16,323 bases of DNA from JAAYBG01 sp964411675. Its GTDB lineage: Bacteria > Bacillota_I > Bacilli_A > ML615J-28 > CAG-698. Every line of letters begins with the position of its first letter. Position 1 is the first letter of the stretch. Location of the stretch: assembly GCA_964411675.1 (NCBI GenBank), contig CAYPLR010000031.1, positions 1 through 16,323 on the forward strand, read 5' to 3'. This document shows, piece by piece, positions 6,557 through 14,126 of this stretch. Under the pieces are notes generated by a model. That model searched no databases. It was given only the letters and a program-made list of their open reading frames with translations, and was not told where the DNA came from. A program made the position numbers and the translations under genes.

Positions 6557-8620
6557 ATGGAAAAATACTTTATTTTAAGCACTATTGTAATTTCAATAAT
6601 TGCTTTTGTATTTGCTTTTTGGTTATATTTATGGGTATCAAAACAACCATCTAGTAATAAGAAAGTAGCTAGTATTGGTGAATTAATTCGTAAAGGTGCC
6701 AATACATTTTTAAAGAAAGAATACATTGTTTTAGCTAAATTTGCTGGAATTATTGCAATCTTGATTTTTGTTTTTTTACCTGAACCAATTTGGAAAGGTA
6801 ATATTCTTAACAACTTGACAATGATCATTGCTTATCTATTTGGAACTGGTCTAAGTGCTCTTGCAGGAAAGATTGGTATTCAAGTAGCAACTATTGCTAA
6901 TGTAAAGACTGCTGAAGCAGCTCAACAAGGAATCAAACCAAGTTTCTTAAGTGGGTTTAGAGGCGGAGCAGTTATGGGAATGGCTGTTGTTGGAGCATCA
7001 TTATTGGGTATGGCTTTAGTATTTTTAGTAACTAAAAATAGTACAGCTCTATTGGGATTTAGCTTTGGTGCTTCAAGCTTAGCATTATTTGCAAAAGCAG
7101 GTGGTGGTATATTCACTAAAACAGCAGATATTAGCGCTGACTTAGTTGGTAAAGTTGAATTAGGTATTCCTGAAGATGATCCAAGAAATCCTGCAGTTAT
7201 TGCTGACAATGTTGGTGATAATGTTGGTGATGTAGCGGGAATGGGTGCCGATTTATTTGACTCAAACGTTGCTTCATTAGCTGCTGCATTAGTAATGGCT
7301 GTTGCTTTAGGTGGAGTAGAAGGTAAAAATGTAATGATGGTATTTTGTTTTGCAGCCCTTGGATTGCTTGCTTCTATTATTGGTGTTGGTACAGCAAAAA
7401 TGGGTAAAAAAGGAAATCCTACTCACGCATTAAATATGAGTACCTATGTTACAACCGCGATTTTTATCGCATTAACACTAGTAGCAACATTAATTTTTAA
7501 ATTTGAATGGCGTATTTGGGGAGCATCCGTAGTAGGTCTATTGGTTGGTGTTATTATTGGAATCACAACGGATTACTTTACTAATGATGAACGCAAGCCT
7601 GTACGTAACGTAGCAAAAGCTAGTGAAAGCGGACCAGCATTTACAATTATTAATGGTGTAAGCTATGGATTCCTAAGTGTTTTACCAGCAATGGTAGGAA
7701 TTGCTATTTCTGCACTAGCTGCATATAAATTATGTGAGCCATTAGGAGCAAATTATGGTATGTTTGGTATTTCAATGGCAGCTGTAGGAATGTTATCTAT
7801 TGTTGGTATGATAATCAGTAATGATGCTTATGGACCAATCGTTGATAATGCTCGTGGCCTTGTTGAAATGGGCGATTTAGGAGAAACTGCACTAGAAATT
7901 ACGGATAGTCTTGACTCAGCTGGAAATACTGTTAAAGCTGTTACTAAAGGCTTCTCTATTGGAGCTGCTGGATTAACAGTTATTGCTTTACTTGGTGCAT
8001 TTATGAGTGAAGTGAATACAAAAGCAGGTGAAGAAATTCTAAAAGGATTTGATGTTATGGATCCCGTTATCTTCTTTGGTTTATTAATAGGTGCAGCTGT
8101 ACCAGCGGTATTTAGTGCCTTGTTAATGTTAGGTGTAAATCGTAACGCCGAAAGAATGGTAAAAGAAATACATCGCCAATTTCAAGAAATCCCTGGATTA
8201 GTAGAAGGAAAAGAAGGAGTTCAACCAGAGTATGATAAGTGTATCGCTATCGCTACTACTGGGGCTTTAAAAGAGTTAATTCCTGCCGGATTATTTGCAA
8301 TTGTTATTACAATAATCGTTGGATTTATTGGTGGAGTTAAAGCTGTTGGTGGATTCCTTGTAGGTAATATTGTTAGTGGTTTATTATTAGCATTGTTTAT
8401 GAGTAATAGCGGTGGCTTATGGGACAATGGAAAGAAATATGTTGAATCTGGAAATTGTGGTGGTAAAGGAAGCCCAGCTCATAAAGCAGCAGTTGTTGGC
8501 GATACTGTAGGCGATCCATTCAAGGATACAGCAGGTCCAAGTATCAATACACAAATCACTGTTGTTAGTTTATTAGCTAGTTTACTAAGCACTGTTTTCT
8601 TAGCATTATCAATTTTCTAA
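6557..8620 (+). CDS. hppA: Membrane-bound ion-translocating pyrophosphatase, K+-independent type, divergent gate
   Basis: Hydrolyses pyrophosphate and pumps ions across the membrane; 687 residues with about 16 hydrophobic helices, as usual for the family. The substrate-site blocks are intact: ADLVGKVE, GIPEDDPRNPAV, DNVGDNVGD (around 190-225) and the C-terminal GDTVGDPFKDTAGPS. K460 and T463 in GNTVKAVTKG match the signature that makes these enzymes K+-independent, which are proton pumps where tested. Three of the four residues known to form the ion gate (Vigna R242, D294, E301, K742; Thermotoga equivalents with the glutamate one turn earlier) appear changed: K180 replaces the arginine in ALFAKAGGG, D232 is kept, D235 stands where most bacterial enzymes have glutamate (ADLFDS), and T668 replaces the lysine in the usual NILIKL block. 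The ion is probably H+, but the altered gate makes this less certain. It is transcribed alone. Confidence -1.
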   Translation: MEKYFILSTIVISIIAFVFAFWLYLWVSKQPSSNKKVASIGELIRKGANTFLKKEYIVLAKFAGIIAILIFVFLPEPIWKGNILNNLTMIIAYLFGTGLSALAGKIGIQVATIANVKTAEAAQQGIKPSFLSGFRGGAVMGMAVVGASLLGMALVFLVTKNSTALLGFSFGASSLALFAKAGGGIFTKTADISADLVGKVELGIPEDDPRNPAVIADNVGDNVGDVAGMGADLFDSNVASLAAALVMAVALGGVEGKNVMMVFCFAALGLLASIIGVGTAKMGKKGNPTHALNMSTYVTTAIFIALTLVATLIFKFEWRIWGASVVGLLVGVIIGITTDYFTNDERKPVRNVAKASESGPAFTIINGVSYGFLSVLPAMVGIAISALAAYKLCEPLGANYGMFGISMAAVGMLSIVGMIISNDAYGPIVDNARGLVEMGDLGETALEITDSLDSAGNTVKAVTKGFSIGAAGLTVIALLGAFMSEVNTKAGEEILKGFDVMDPVIFFGLLIGAAVPAVFSALLMLGVNRNAERMVKEIHRQFQEIPGLVEGKEGVQPEYDKCIAIATTGALKELIPAGLFAIVITIIVGFIGGVKAVGGFLVGNIVSGLLLALFMSNSGGLWDNGKKYVESGNCGGKGSPAHKAAVVGDTVGDPFKDTAGPSINTQITVVSLLASLLSTVFLALSIF

Positions 8621-8631
8621 TTTAAAAATAT

Positions 8632-8661
8632 AAAGGCTTTAGCAATGACTAAAGCCTTTTT
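8632..8661 (+). terminator. Rho-independent terminator after hppA
   Basis: AAAGGCTTTAG (8632-8642) pairs perfectly with CTAAAGCCTTT (8649-8659) around a six-base loop and runs into a T tract of five. Flanking AAAAATAT/ATATTTTT sequences could extend the stem past a two-base bulge. Confidence -1.
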
Positions 8662-8701
8662 ATATTTTTATAAACGTTTTAAACACTAATTTATTTAGAT
8701 A

Positions 8702-8739
8702 TGTTATAATATAGGTATATAAATGCAAATGAAGGGGGG
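8702..8739 (+). promoter_or_regulatory. Extended -10 promoter and RBS before the DUF454 gene
   Basis: TGTTATAAT (8702-8710) is an extended -10 element; no clear -35 is seen at the right spacing. AAGGGGGG (8732-8739) is the RBS. Just upstream, TATAAACGTTTTAA (8669-8682) loosely resembles a catabolite-responsive element, with two mismatches to TGWAANCGNTNWCA; this is weak evidence. Confidence -1.
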
Positions 8740-8741
8740 AA

Positions 8742-9113
8742 ATGATGCAATTTAGTAAAATTATTTTTGCTTTATTTGGTTTCCTTTTCCTGGGCTTGGG
8801 CGCAATTGGGATATTTATTCCCATCTGGCCAACAACTCCTTTTGTGTTATTAGCAGTTGCTTTCTTTTCAACAAGCCCTAATATGAAAAAATTGATTATG
8901 AAAAATGCTTTTTTCAGAGAGCATATTGAGAATTTTGAAAATAAAAAAGGATTATCAAAAAGAACTTTTTTAATCAGTATGGGGTGGCTTTGGGGAACGC
9001 TAATTATTTCCATCTTAATCATTCAAACGAAAACAATGACTATTTTATTGGCTATTGTTGGATTGTTAGTATCCATTCATCTCATTATTATGGCAAAAGG
9101 AAGAAAGAGATGA
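8742..9113 (+). CDS. DUF454 (YbaN-like) small inner-membrane protein
   Basis: A 123-residue membrane protein of the DUF454/YbaN family, whose function is not established. The signature is clear: LGLGAIGIFIPIWPTTPFVLL followed by AVAFFSTSP, within two close N-terminal hydrophobic segments (about 5-45). Two further helices lie at about 78-95 and 98-117, and the protein ends in a basic KGRKR tail. Two adjacent ATGs (8742 and 8745) could start it. The G-rich RBS ends at 8739, so the second, with five bases of spacing, looks better than the first with two; the change is one residue. The next gene begins eight bases after the last base of the stop codon, so the two are probably cotranscribed. Confidence -1.
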   Translation: MMQFSKIIFALFGFLFLGLGAIGIFIPIWPTTPFVLLAVAFFSTSPNMKKLIMKNAFFREHIENFENKKGLSKRTFLISMGWLWGTLIISILIIQTKTMTILLAIVGLLVSIHLIIMAKGRKR

Positions 9114-9120
9114 AACATCG

Positions 9121-9771
9121 ATGAAAAGAGTATTTGGATTTGTTGAAGCGATATTTGATAGTTTGTATCTATTGACAACAGTTATATTAGGAATTATTTT
9201 GCTAAGTAATTCAAGAGATTTTTTACCAAGAATCCTAGCTGGAATTATGGCGCTTGTTCTTGTGGGGGGAGATGCTTTTCATTTAATACCAAGGATAAGG
9301 GTTATTCTAACAAAAGAAGAGGAACGCTTTCGAAGATCCTTAGGTCAAGGGAAGAAGATTACATCCATCACAATGACTATTTTTTATCTTGTTCTATGGC
9401 ATATTGGATTGCTCATTTTTTCTATTGATACTTTCAATGTATGGACGATTGTTATATACAGCCTTGCACTTGTCAGAATTATTTTATGTTTTTTTCCTCA
9501 AAACAAATGGGAGAATCGTTTTCCTCCAGTAAAATGGGGAATTTATCGCAATATTCCTTTTTTCATCCAGGGATTAATTGTTGCTATTCTCTTTTTCAAT
9601 AATAAAAATATTGTTGAAGGATTCTATTTTATGTGGCTTGCTATAGTTCTTAGTTTTGCATTTTACCTTCCTGTTGTTATCTGGGCTAATAAAAACCCTA
9701 AAATAGGAATGTTAATGCTACTTAAAACAAGTGTTTATGTTTGGATTCTAGTTATGTGTTTATTATTATAG
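9121..9771 (+). CDS. Uncharacterised six-helix membrane protein
   Basis: A 216-residue integral membrane protein I do not assign to a named family. Hydrophobic segments lie near residues 8-28, 34-52, 83-102, 106-124, 145-160 and 170-214 (the last probably two helices), giving six or seven. A charged loop, KEEERFRRSLGQGKK (about 65-79), probably faces the cytoplasm. No catalytic motif, cofactor site or transporter signature is visible; a GGDAFHLIPR stretch with a histidine near the end of the second helix is the only distinctive polar element. The RBS is weak (purine-rich GGAAGAAAGAG in the end of the DUF454 gene), suggesting coupling to that gene. It precedes the catalase gene, but a functional link is not evident. 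Confidence -1.
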   Translation: MKRVFGFVEAIFDSLYLLTTVILGIILLSNSRDFLPRILAGIMALVLVGGDAFHLIPRIRVILTKEEERFRRSLGQGKKITSITMTIFYLVLWHIGLLIFSIDTFNVWTIVIYSLALVRIILCFFPQNKWENRFPPVKWGIYRNIPFFIQGLIVAILFFNNKNIVEGFYFMWLAIVLSFAFYLPVVIWANKNPKIGMLMLLKTSVYVWILVMCLLL

Positions 9772-9795
9772 GTATTAATATTATAAATATATTAA
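9741..9795 (+). promoter_or_regulatory. Weak candidate promoter and PerR-box-like sequences before catalase
   Basis: TTGGAT (9741-9746), 17 bases, TATTAT (9764-9769) is a possible promoter inside the end of the preceding gene. Two overlapping stretches, 9772-9786 and 9781-9795, each match the PerR consensus TTATAATNATTATAA at 11 of 14 defined positions by hand count. The whole stretch is AT-rich, so this is only suggestive. The catalase RBS AAGGAGG at 9804-9810 is excellent. Confidence -1.
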
Positions 9796-9816
9796 GAATA
9801 GAGAAGGAGGATTTAA

Positions 9817-11325
9817 ATGAAAGAGTACAAAAAATTGACTAATGAAGTTGGTGCTCCAGTAGCGGACAATGAAAACTCCATTACTGCTGGCCCCCGTGGA
9901 CCTGTCGTAATGCAAGATGTTTGGTTGATGGAAAAAATGGCACACTTCAATCGTGAAGTGATTCCAGAAAGGCGTATGCATGCTAAAGGATGGGGTGCAT
10001 ATGGAAAATTAACAGTGACTCATGATATTTCTATGTACACAAAGGCAAAGGTGTTACAACCTGGAAAAGTAACCGAATTATTCATAAGGTTTTCAACGGT
10101 TGCTGGCGAGCGAGGTGCTGCTGATTGTGAAAGAGATATTCGTGGTGTTGCGGTTAAGTTTTATACAGAAGAAGGTAACTGGGACTTGGTGGGGAACAAT
10201 ACACCGACTTTCTTTATCAGAGATGTTCATAATTTTTCTGATTTAAATCGTGCTGTAAAGCGTGATCCAAAAACAGGAAGACGTTCTGCTCAAAATAACT
10301 GGGATTTTTGGACACTATTACCAGAATGTTTCCATCAAATCACTATTGTTATGAGTGACAGAGGAATTCCCGCATCATTTCGCCATATGCATTTCTTCGG
10401 TGAACATACTTTCTCATTTTATAATGAAAAGAATGAACGAGTATGGTGTAAATTCCATTTTAAAACACAACAAGGAATTAAAAACCTTTCTAATGAAGAA
10501 GCTGCTAAGATTAATGGTATGGATCGTGAATACCATGGTAAAGATCTTTATGAAGCAATTGAAGCGAAAGATTATCCAAAATGGACCATGTATGTGCAAA
10601 TAATGACAGAAGAACAAGCAAAGAATCACTATGAAAATCCATTTGATATTACTAAAATATGGAAACATTCAGAATATCCATTAATTGAAGTTGGTGTTTT
10701 AGAATTAAATCGTAATCCAGAAAACTATTTTGCTGAAGTAGAGCAAGCTGCATTCACACCGGCTCATATAGTACCAGGAATAGGATTTAGTCCTGATCGT
10801 TTTCTTCAAGGTAGATTATTCTCATATGGGGATGCTCAGCGCTATCGTTTAGGAATAAATTACAATTTGATTCCTGTTAATCGTCCAAAGGTTCCAGTGA
10901 GTGATTATCATCGAGATGGTGCAATGAGAGTAGATGGTAATTATGGAAGTGCACCAGCCTATACACCAAATAGTTATGGAATGTGGTCAGCACAACCAAA
11001 TGTTATAGAACCACCACTTGATTTGAATGGAGCAATGTATCGCTATGATCCAAAAGATGATCCAACAGATGATTGTTTCCGTGCAGGAGGAGATTTATGG
11101 AGAATTATGACGGAAGATAAGAAACAAATGTTGATTAGTAATACAGTAGCAGATATTGCACCAGTTACAATCAATATCAAGTATCGTCATGCGGCTCATT
11201 GTTACTTAGCAGATCCAGAATATGGTGAGCGTTTTGCAAAAGCAGCAGGATTAGATTTTACCCGTGTAGTTGAACTTTCAAAGTTAGATAATAATAAGTT
11301 GAATGAAGTAACAATGAAGATTTAA
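9817..11325 (+). CDS. katA: Haem catalase, small-subunit clade
   Basis: Converts hydrogen peroxide to water and oxygen using haem b; cytoplasmic, 502 residues, the usual length of small-subunit (clade 3-like) catalases. The distal histidine is in RRMHAKGWGAYG (H55), the distal asparagine in DLVGNNTPTFF (N128 region), and the proximal tyrosine in RLFSYGDAQRYRLG (about Y338). The conserved FIRFSTVAGERGAAD, MSDRGIP, NPENYFAEVEQ and SPDRFLQGRL blocks are complete. Near RHMH the usual GFGSHTF reads FFGEHTF, a small deviation next to the haem/NADPH region. There is a strong AAGGAGG seven bases before the ATG and a terminator downstream. No haem synthesis genes are in the window, so the haem source is unknown. 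In related bacteria such genes are commonly under PerR; a weak box-like sequence lies upstream. Confidence -1.
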   Translation: MKEYKKLTNEVGAPVADNENSITAGPRGPVVMQDVWLMEKMAHFNREVIPERRMHAKGWGAYGKLTVTHDISMYTKAKVLQPGKVTELFIRFSTVAGERGAADCERDIRGVAVKFYTEEGNWDLVGNNTPTFFIRDVHNFSDLNRAVKRDPKTGRRSAQNNWDFWTLLPECFHQITIVMSDRGIPASFRHMHFFGEHTFSFYNEKNERVWCKFHFKTQQGIKNLSNEEAAKINGMDREYHGKDLYEAIEAKDYPKWTMYVQIMTEEQAKNHYENPFDITKIWKHSEYPLIEVGVLELNRNPENYFAEVEQAAFTPAHIVPGIGFSPDRFLQGRLFSYGDAQRYRLGINYNLIPVNRPKVPVSDYHRDGAMRVDGNYGSAPAYTPNSYGMWSAQPNVIEPPLDLNGAMYRYDPKDDPTDDCFRAGGDLWRIMTEDKKQMLISNTVADIAPVTINIKYRHAAHCYLADPEYGERFAKAAGLDFTRVVELSKLDNNKLNEVTMKI

Positions 11326-11353
11326 TAGGGATTTATAGAAAAACTGGTAAACT

Positions 11354-11383
11354 AACAAGTGCATAATTATATGCACTTGTTTT
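11354..11383 (+). terminator. Rho-independent terminator after catalase
   Basis: A perfect 12-bp stem: AACAAGTGCATA (11354-11365) with TATGCACTTGTT (11370-11381), loop ATTA. The T tract is short (TTTT), so termination may be partial. Confidence -1.
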
Positions 11384-11443
11384 CATAAAATATTTTCAAA
11401 TATTGTCAGGCTATAAAAAAATATGTTTTTCTTTTTTAAATAA

Positions 11444-11452
11444 TGATATAAT
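11444..11452 (+). promoter_or_regulatory. Extended -10 promoter of the channel gene
   Basis: TGATATAAT is a perfect extended -10; no good -35 is seen at 17 bases. The expected start point is near 11459-11461, about 40 bases before the channel ATG, exactly where a short leader frame begins. The channel RBS is AAGGGGA at 11481-11487. Confidence -1.
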
Positions 11453-11460
11453 AATTTCGT

Positions 11461-11502
11461 ATGATAGATTTTGAATCACAAAGGGGACATAAATCATTAT
11501 GA
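11461..11502 (+). CDS. Possible 13-codon leader peptide overlapping the channel start
   Basis: ATG at 11461 opens a 13-codon frame (MIDFESQRGHKSL) whose TGA stop (11500-11502) overlaps the channel ATG (ATGA), the same coupling geometry used elsewhere in this window. It has no RBS and would begin almost at the predicted transcription start, so it would have to be read leaderless. It may be a chance frame. Confidence -1.
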   Translation: MIDFESQRGHKSL

Positions 11503-13346
11503 AATTTAGAAAAAAGATTAAGTACAAATTTGATCAGTTATTATCAAAAGGAACAATTTCTCTCGTTTTTGCTTTATTCACAGTTACATTTGTTGCAGTG
11601 GTTCTTATTGGTTTAGTTGCATATTGGGTTACAAAGAGTCCAGACTCTGTTCTTAGTATGATTTGGATTAGTTTCATGAAAACTCTTGATCCAGGTAATT
11701 TAGCCGATGAAGAAGGAACGTTTTTTTATGTTTTTTTAATGACGGTTGCTACTATCGTAGGAATTTTTATTACCAGTATTTTAATTAGTATAATTTCAAG
11801 TGGCTTTCAAACAAAACTAGAAAATTTACAAAGAGGAACTTCACAAATCATTGAGAAAAATCATACCTTAATTTTAGGATGGAATGATAATGTTCCAATT
11901 ATAGTTTCTCAATTGGTTGAAGCAAATAGAAGTATAAGGAATCCTAAAATAGCCATTTTATCAGAGCAAGACATGATGGAGACTTATATTAAATTAAAAA
12001 AAATAGTGAAGAACTTTCATAATACTAAAATAATTATTAGAACAGGCTCTCTTTTTGATAAGAGTAGTCTTGAAACTTGTGCTATTGATAGTGCGCGTTC
12101 TGTAATTATTAGTGATATTGATGATGTAAAGATTGTAAAAACATTATTAGCAATTAAGCAAACATCATTTTTCAATGAAGTAAAGTCAGGATATATTACA
12201 GCGATCTTCACAAATGAGAAGACAATGAAACTTGCTAAAGAAATGTGTGGTGAAAAATTAGTTGCTCTTCATTTAACTGACTCAACAAATCGAATTATGG
12301 CACAAACCTGCCTACAACCAGGACTTTCTCTTGTATACCAAGAGCTATTTGATTTTTATGGAAATGAGTTTTATTTTTATAAGAATAGCCAATTGACAGG
12401 AAAGTCAATTGGAGAGGCTAGTTCTCTATTTAATGAAGCAGTAGTTGTGGGAATTCATAAAGATCAAGAGATAAGGATTAATCCACCAAAGGAAACAATT
12501 ATTTCTGAAGAAGATGAAGTAATCATGATTGCTGAAGATGAAGATAGGATTTATGTTAATGGGAGAAACAATTCTAGATACGAAGATAAAATTATACTAA
12601 CCCCTCATATTAAAACAAAACCATTAAGGAACATTTTATCGATAGGTTTTAATGATAATACATTTAAAGTAATCGCGGAATTATTACCTTATGTCCAAGA
12701 AGGAGCGCATATAAAGTTTTTAGTCCCAGATAATTTAGAGGAGCAATTATTCAAAGAAATAAAAACACAAGCTCTGATAAAATATGATATAATACAAGGC
12801 GTAACTTATGAAAGAGAAATTCTTGAAAAAATTGATTATACTCAGATTGATACAATTATTGTATTTGCAAATAGTCATGAAGATGGAGAAAGATCGGATT
12901 CTGAAACTTTATTAACAGTATTAAATTTAAAACAAATTAAAAAAGAAAGAGAATTTAACGCATCCATTATTATTGAAATTGAAAAAAATGAAAATGAATT
13001 CATTTTAAAATATGCAAGTGTTGATGATTTTATAATTAGCAATGTATTGGCAAATAAAATGTTATGTCAAATATCAGAAAACAAGTATTTACGTGAAATA
13101 TTTCAAGAATTATTAAGTGAAGAAGGTTCAGAAATATATTTAAAACAAGTAGAAAATTATGTTACCATCGATCAAGAAGTGGATTTCTATGCTGTTTCTA
13201 AAAGTGCAGTATTGAAGAATGAAATTGCAATTGGTTATAAGAAAAAAACAATATTAGAAAATGGTGGAATTGTTATTAATCCAAAGAAGGACGAAAAAGT
13301 ATTGTTCACTCATGGAGATTGTATTATTCTAATTGCTAACGATTAA
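11499..13346 (+). CDS. CASTOR/POLLUX-related ion channel with two RCK-like domains
   Basis: A 615-residue membrane protein resembling the bacterial relatives of plant nuclear CASTOR/POLLUX cation channels. Two N-terminal helices (about 20-44 and 76-101) flank a pore-like loop with LDPGNLADEEG (about 63-73), comparable to the ADSGN-type filter of CASTOR. The helix end and SGFQTKLENLQRG linker lead to the first RCK domain, starting HTLILGWNDNVPIIVSQL (about 122-139). A second Rossmann-like unit begins LSIGFNDNTFKVIAEL (near 387). TrkA-C-like beta-rich segments follow each (about 297-350 and 560-613). Ligand-gated cation flux, Ca2+ or other, is known for plant members; here ion and ligand are unknown. 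The RBS-to-ATG spacing is long (11 bases). It probably shares a transcript with the GtrA-like gene 42 bases downstream. Confidence -1.
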   Translation: MKFRKKIKYKFDQLLSKGTISLVFALFTVTFVAVVLIGLVAYWVTKSPDSVLSMIWISFMKTLDPGNLADEEGTFFYVFLMTVATIVGIFITSILISIISSGFQTKLENLQRGTSQIIEKNHTLILGWNDNVPIIVSQLVEANRSIRNPKIAILSEQDMMETYIKLKKIVKNFHNTKIIIRTGSLFDKSSLETCAIDSARSVIISDIDDVKIVKTLLAIKQTSFFNEVKSGYITAIFTNEKTMKLAKEMCGEKLVALHLTDSTNRIMAQTCLQPGLSLVYQELFDFYGNEFYFYKNSQLTGKSIGEASSLFNEAVVVGIHKDQEIRINPPKETIISEEDEVIMIAEDEDRIYVNGRNNSRYEDKIILTPHIKTKPLRNILSIGFNDNTFKVIAELLPYVQEGAHIKFLVPDNLEEQLFKEIKTQALIKYDIIQGVTYEREILEKIDYTQIDTIIVFANSHEDGERSDSETLLTVLNLKQIKKEREFNASIIIEIEKNENEFILKYASVDDFIISNVLANKMLCQISENKYLREIFQELLSEEGSEIYLKQVENYVTIDQEVDFYAVSKSAVLKNEIAIGYKKKTILENGGIVINPKKDEKVLFTHGDCIILIAND

Positions 13347-13388
13347 TCATAAAATACGAATAATATAAAACTTAGGAGAACAATAATA

Positions 13389-13814
13389 ATGATATTAGAA
13401 AGAAAAAAAGAACTCATTAGAATCATAAAATTTACTGCTTTTTCCATTTCTGCGGGAATCATTCAATTTGCTTCCTTTACGATTATGACAGAAGCATTTG
13501 CAATTACATACTGGCCAAGTTATTTAACAGCGTTAATACTATCTGTTATATGGAACTTTACAATTAATCGTAAATTCACATTCAAATCCGCCAACAATGT
13601 TCCGATTGCTATGTTTAAAGTGTTAATATACTATGCAATATTTACTCCTCTATCTACTTGGTGGGGAGATGCATTAACCAAGATCAATTGGAAAGAATAT
13701 CTAGTTTTGGGCGGTACCATGTTAATCAATTTCATTACAGAATTTTTATACCAGCGCTATTTCGTTTTTGGCAAGAGTATTGAAACAGCGATAAAACAAG
13801 AAAAAACTGCATAA
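13389..13814 (+). CDS. GtrA-like family membrane protein
   Basis: A 141-residue protein with four hydrophobic helices (about 12-33, 40-56, 74-91 and 104-122), matching the GtrA family. Members are thought to move polyprenyl-phosphate-linked sugars across the membrane for cell-envelope glycosylation, or to support that step. Conserved marks are the polar IWNFTINRKFTF between helices two and three, and NFITEFLYQRYFVF at the end of the fourth. The basic N-terminus (RKKELIRIIKF) is typical. AGGAG lies ten bases upstream of the ATG. No glycosyltransferase partner is nearby; it follows the channel gene and is closed by a terminator, so the operon pairing is unusual and its substrate cannot be guessed. 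Confidence -1.
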   Translation: MILERKKELIRIIKFTAFSISAGIIQFASFTIMTEAFAITYWPSYLTALILSVIWNFTINRKFTFKSANNVPIAMFKVLIYYAIFTPLSTWWGDALTKINWKEYLVLGGTMLINFITEFLYQRYFVFGKSIETAIKQEKTA

Positions 13815-13820
13815 AAGCTA

Positions 13821-13849
13821 AAAAAAGGAAAGGAAACTTTCCATTTTTT
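13821..13849 (+). terminator. Rho-independent terminator after the GtrA-like gene
   Basis: GGAAAG (13827-13832) and CTTTCC (13837-13842) pair around a GAAA tetraloop, flanked by a run of A on the left and six T on the right. It sits two bases before the next -35 element. Confidence -1.
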
Positions 13850-13850
13850 C

Positions 13851-13879
13851 TTGACTTGTAGATATAGGTTTGATATAAT
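13851..13879 (+). promoter_or_regulatory. Strong promoter of the XRE / membrane protein / peptidase operon
   Basis: TTGACT (13851-13856), a 17-base spacer, and TATAAT (13874-13879) preceded by TG (13871-13872). This is the closest match to consensus in the window. Confidence -1.
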
Positions 13880-13884
13880 GATGT

Positions 13885-13896
13885 AAAGTTAACTTT
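13885..13896. promoter_or_regulatory. Perfect 12-bp palindrome at the start site, candidate XRE operator
   Basis: AAAGTTAACTTT is self-complementary and lies at the predicted transcription start, where a bound repressor would block the promoter. The right arm is part of AACTTTCCAT (13891-13900), which also occurs at 13835-13844 in the terminator before the promoter. Autoregulation by the downstream HTH protein is inferred. Confidence -1.
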
Positions 13897-13913
13897 CCAT
13901 AAGAGGTGATAAA

Positions 13914-14126
13914 TTGAAAAACAATTTAGAGAAGTTACGGCAAGAAAAGGGAATTAAACAAGAAGATCTAGCAAACGCAATGGGAGTATCTAGGCAAACA
14001 ATAGGCTCACTAGAAAATGGGAGATATAATCCATCTATTGTATTAGCATTTAAATTAGCTAACTTTTTTAATTTGAGCATTGAAGACATTTTTATATATG
14101 AGGAGAAAAACAATGAAAATTTATAA
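13914..14126 (+). CDS. Small XRE/Cro-CI family regulator
   Basis: A 70-residue DNA-binding protein consisting almost only of a helix-turn-helix domain (residues about 4-58). The pattern IKQEDLANAMGVSRQTIGSLENGRYNPSI is typical of the small YozG-like XRE regulators of Bacillota that usually precede a small membrane protein gene. It starts at TTG; GAGGTGAT (13903-13910) lies just upstream and no in-frame ATG is suitable. No ligand domain is present, so it probably binds as a dimer to a palindrome, the obvious candidate being at 13885-13896. Its end overlaps the next gene by 14 bases, whose RBS (AGGAG, 14101-14105) is inside it. Not enough is seen to call it an antitoxin. Confidence -1.
   Translation: MKNNLEKLRQEKGIKQEDLANAMGVSRQTIGSLENGRYNPSIVLAFKLANFFNLSIEDIFIYEEKNNENL

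Noticed and set aside
8660..9022. 120-codon open frame on the - strand
   Set aside because: It is antisense to the DUF454 gene, which has the family signature and a good RBS; the antisense frame has neither.
14080..14112. Upstream ATG extending the small membrane protein by 11 residues
   Set aside because: It has no RBS and lies deep in the XRE gene, while ATG 14113 has AGGAG at ideal spacing.
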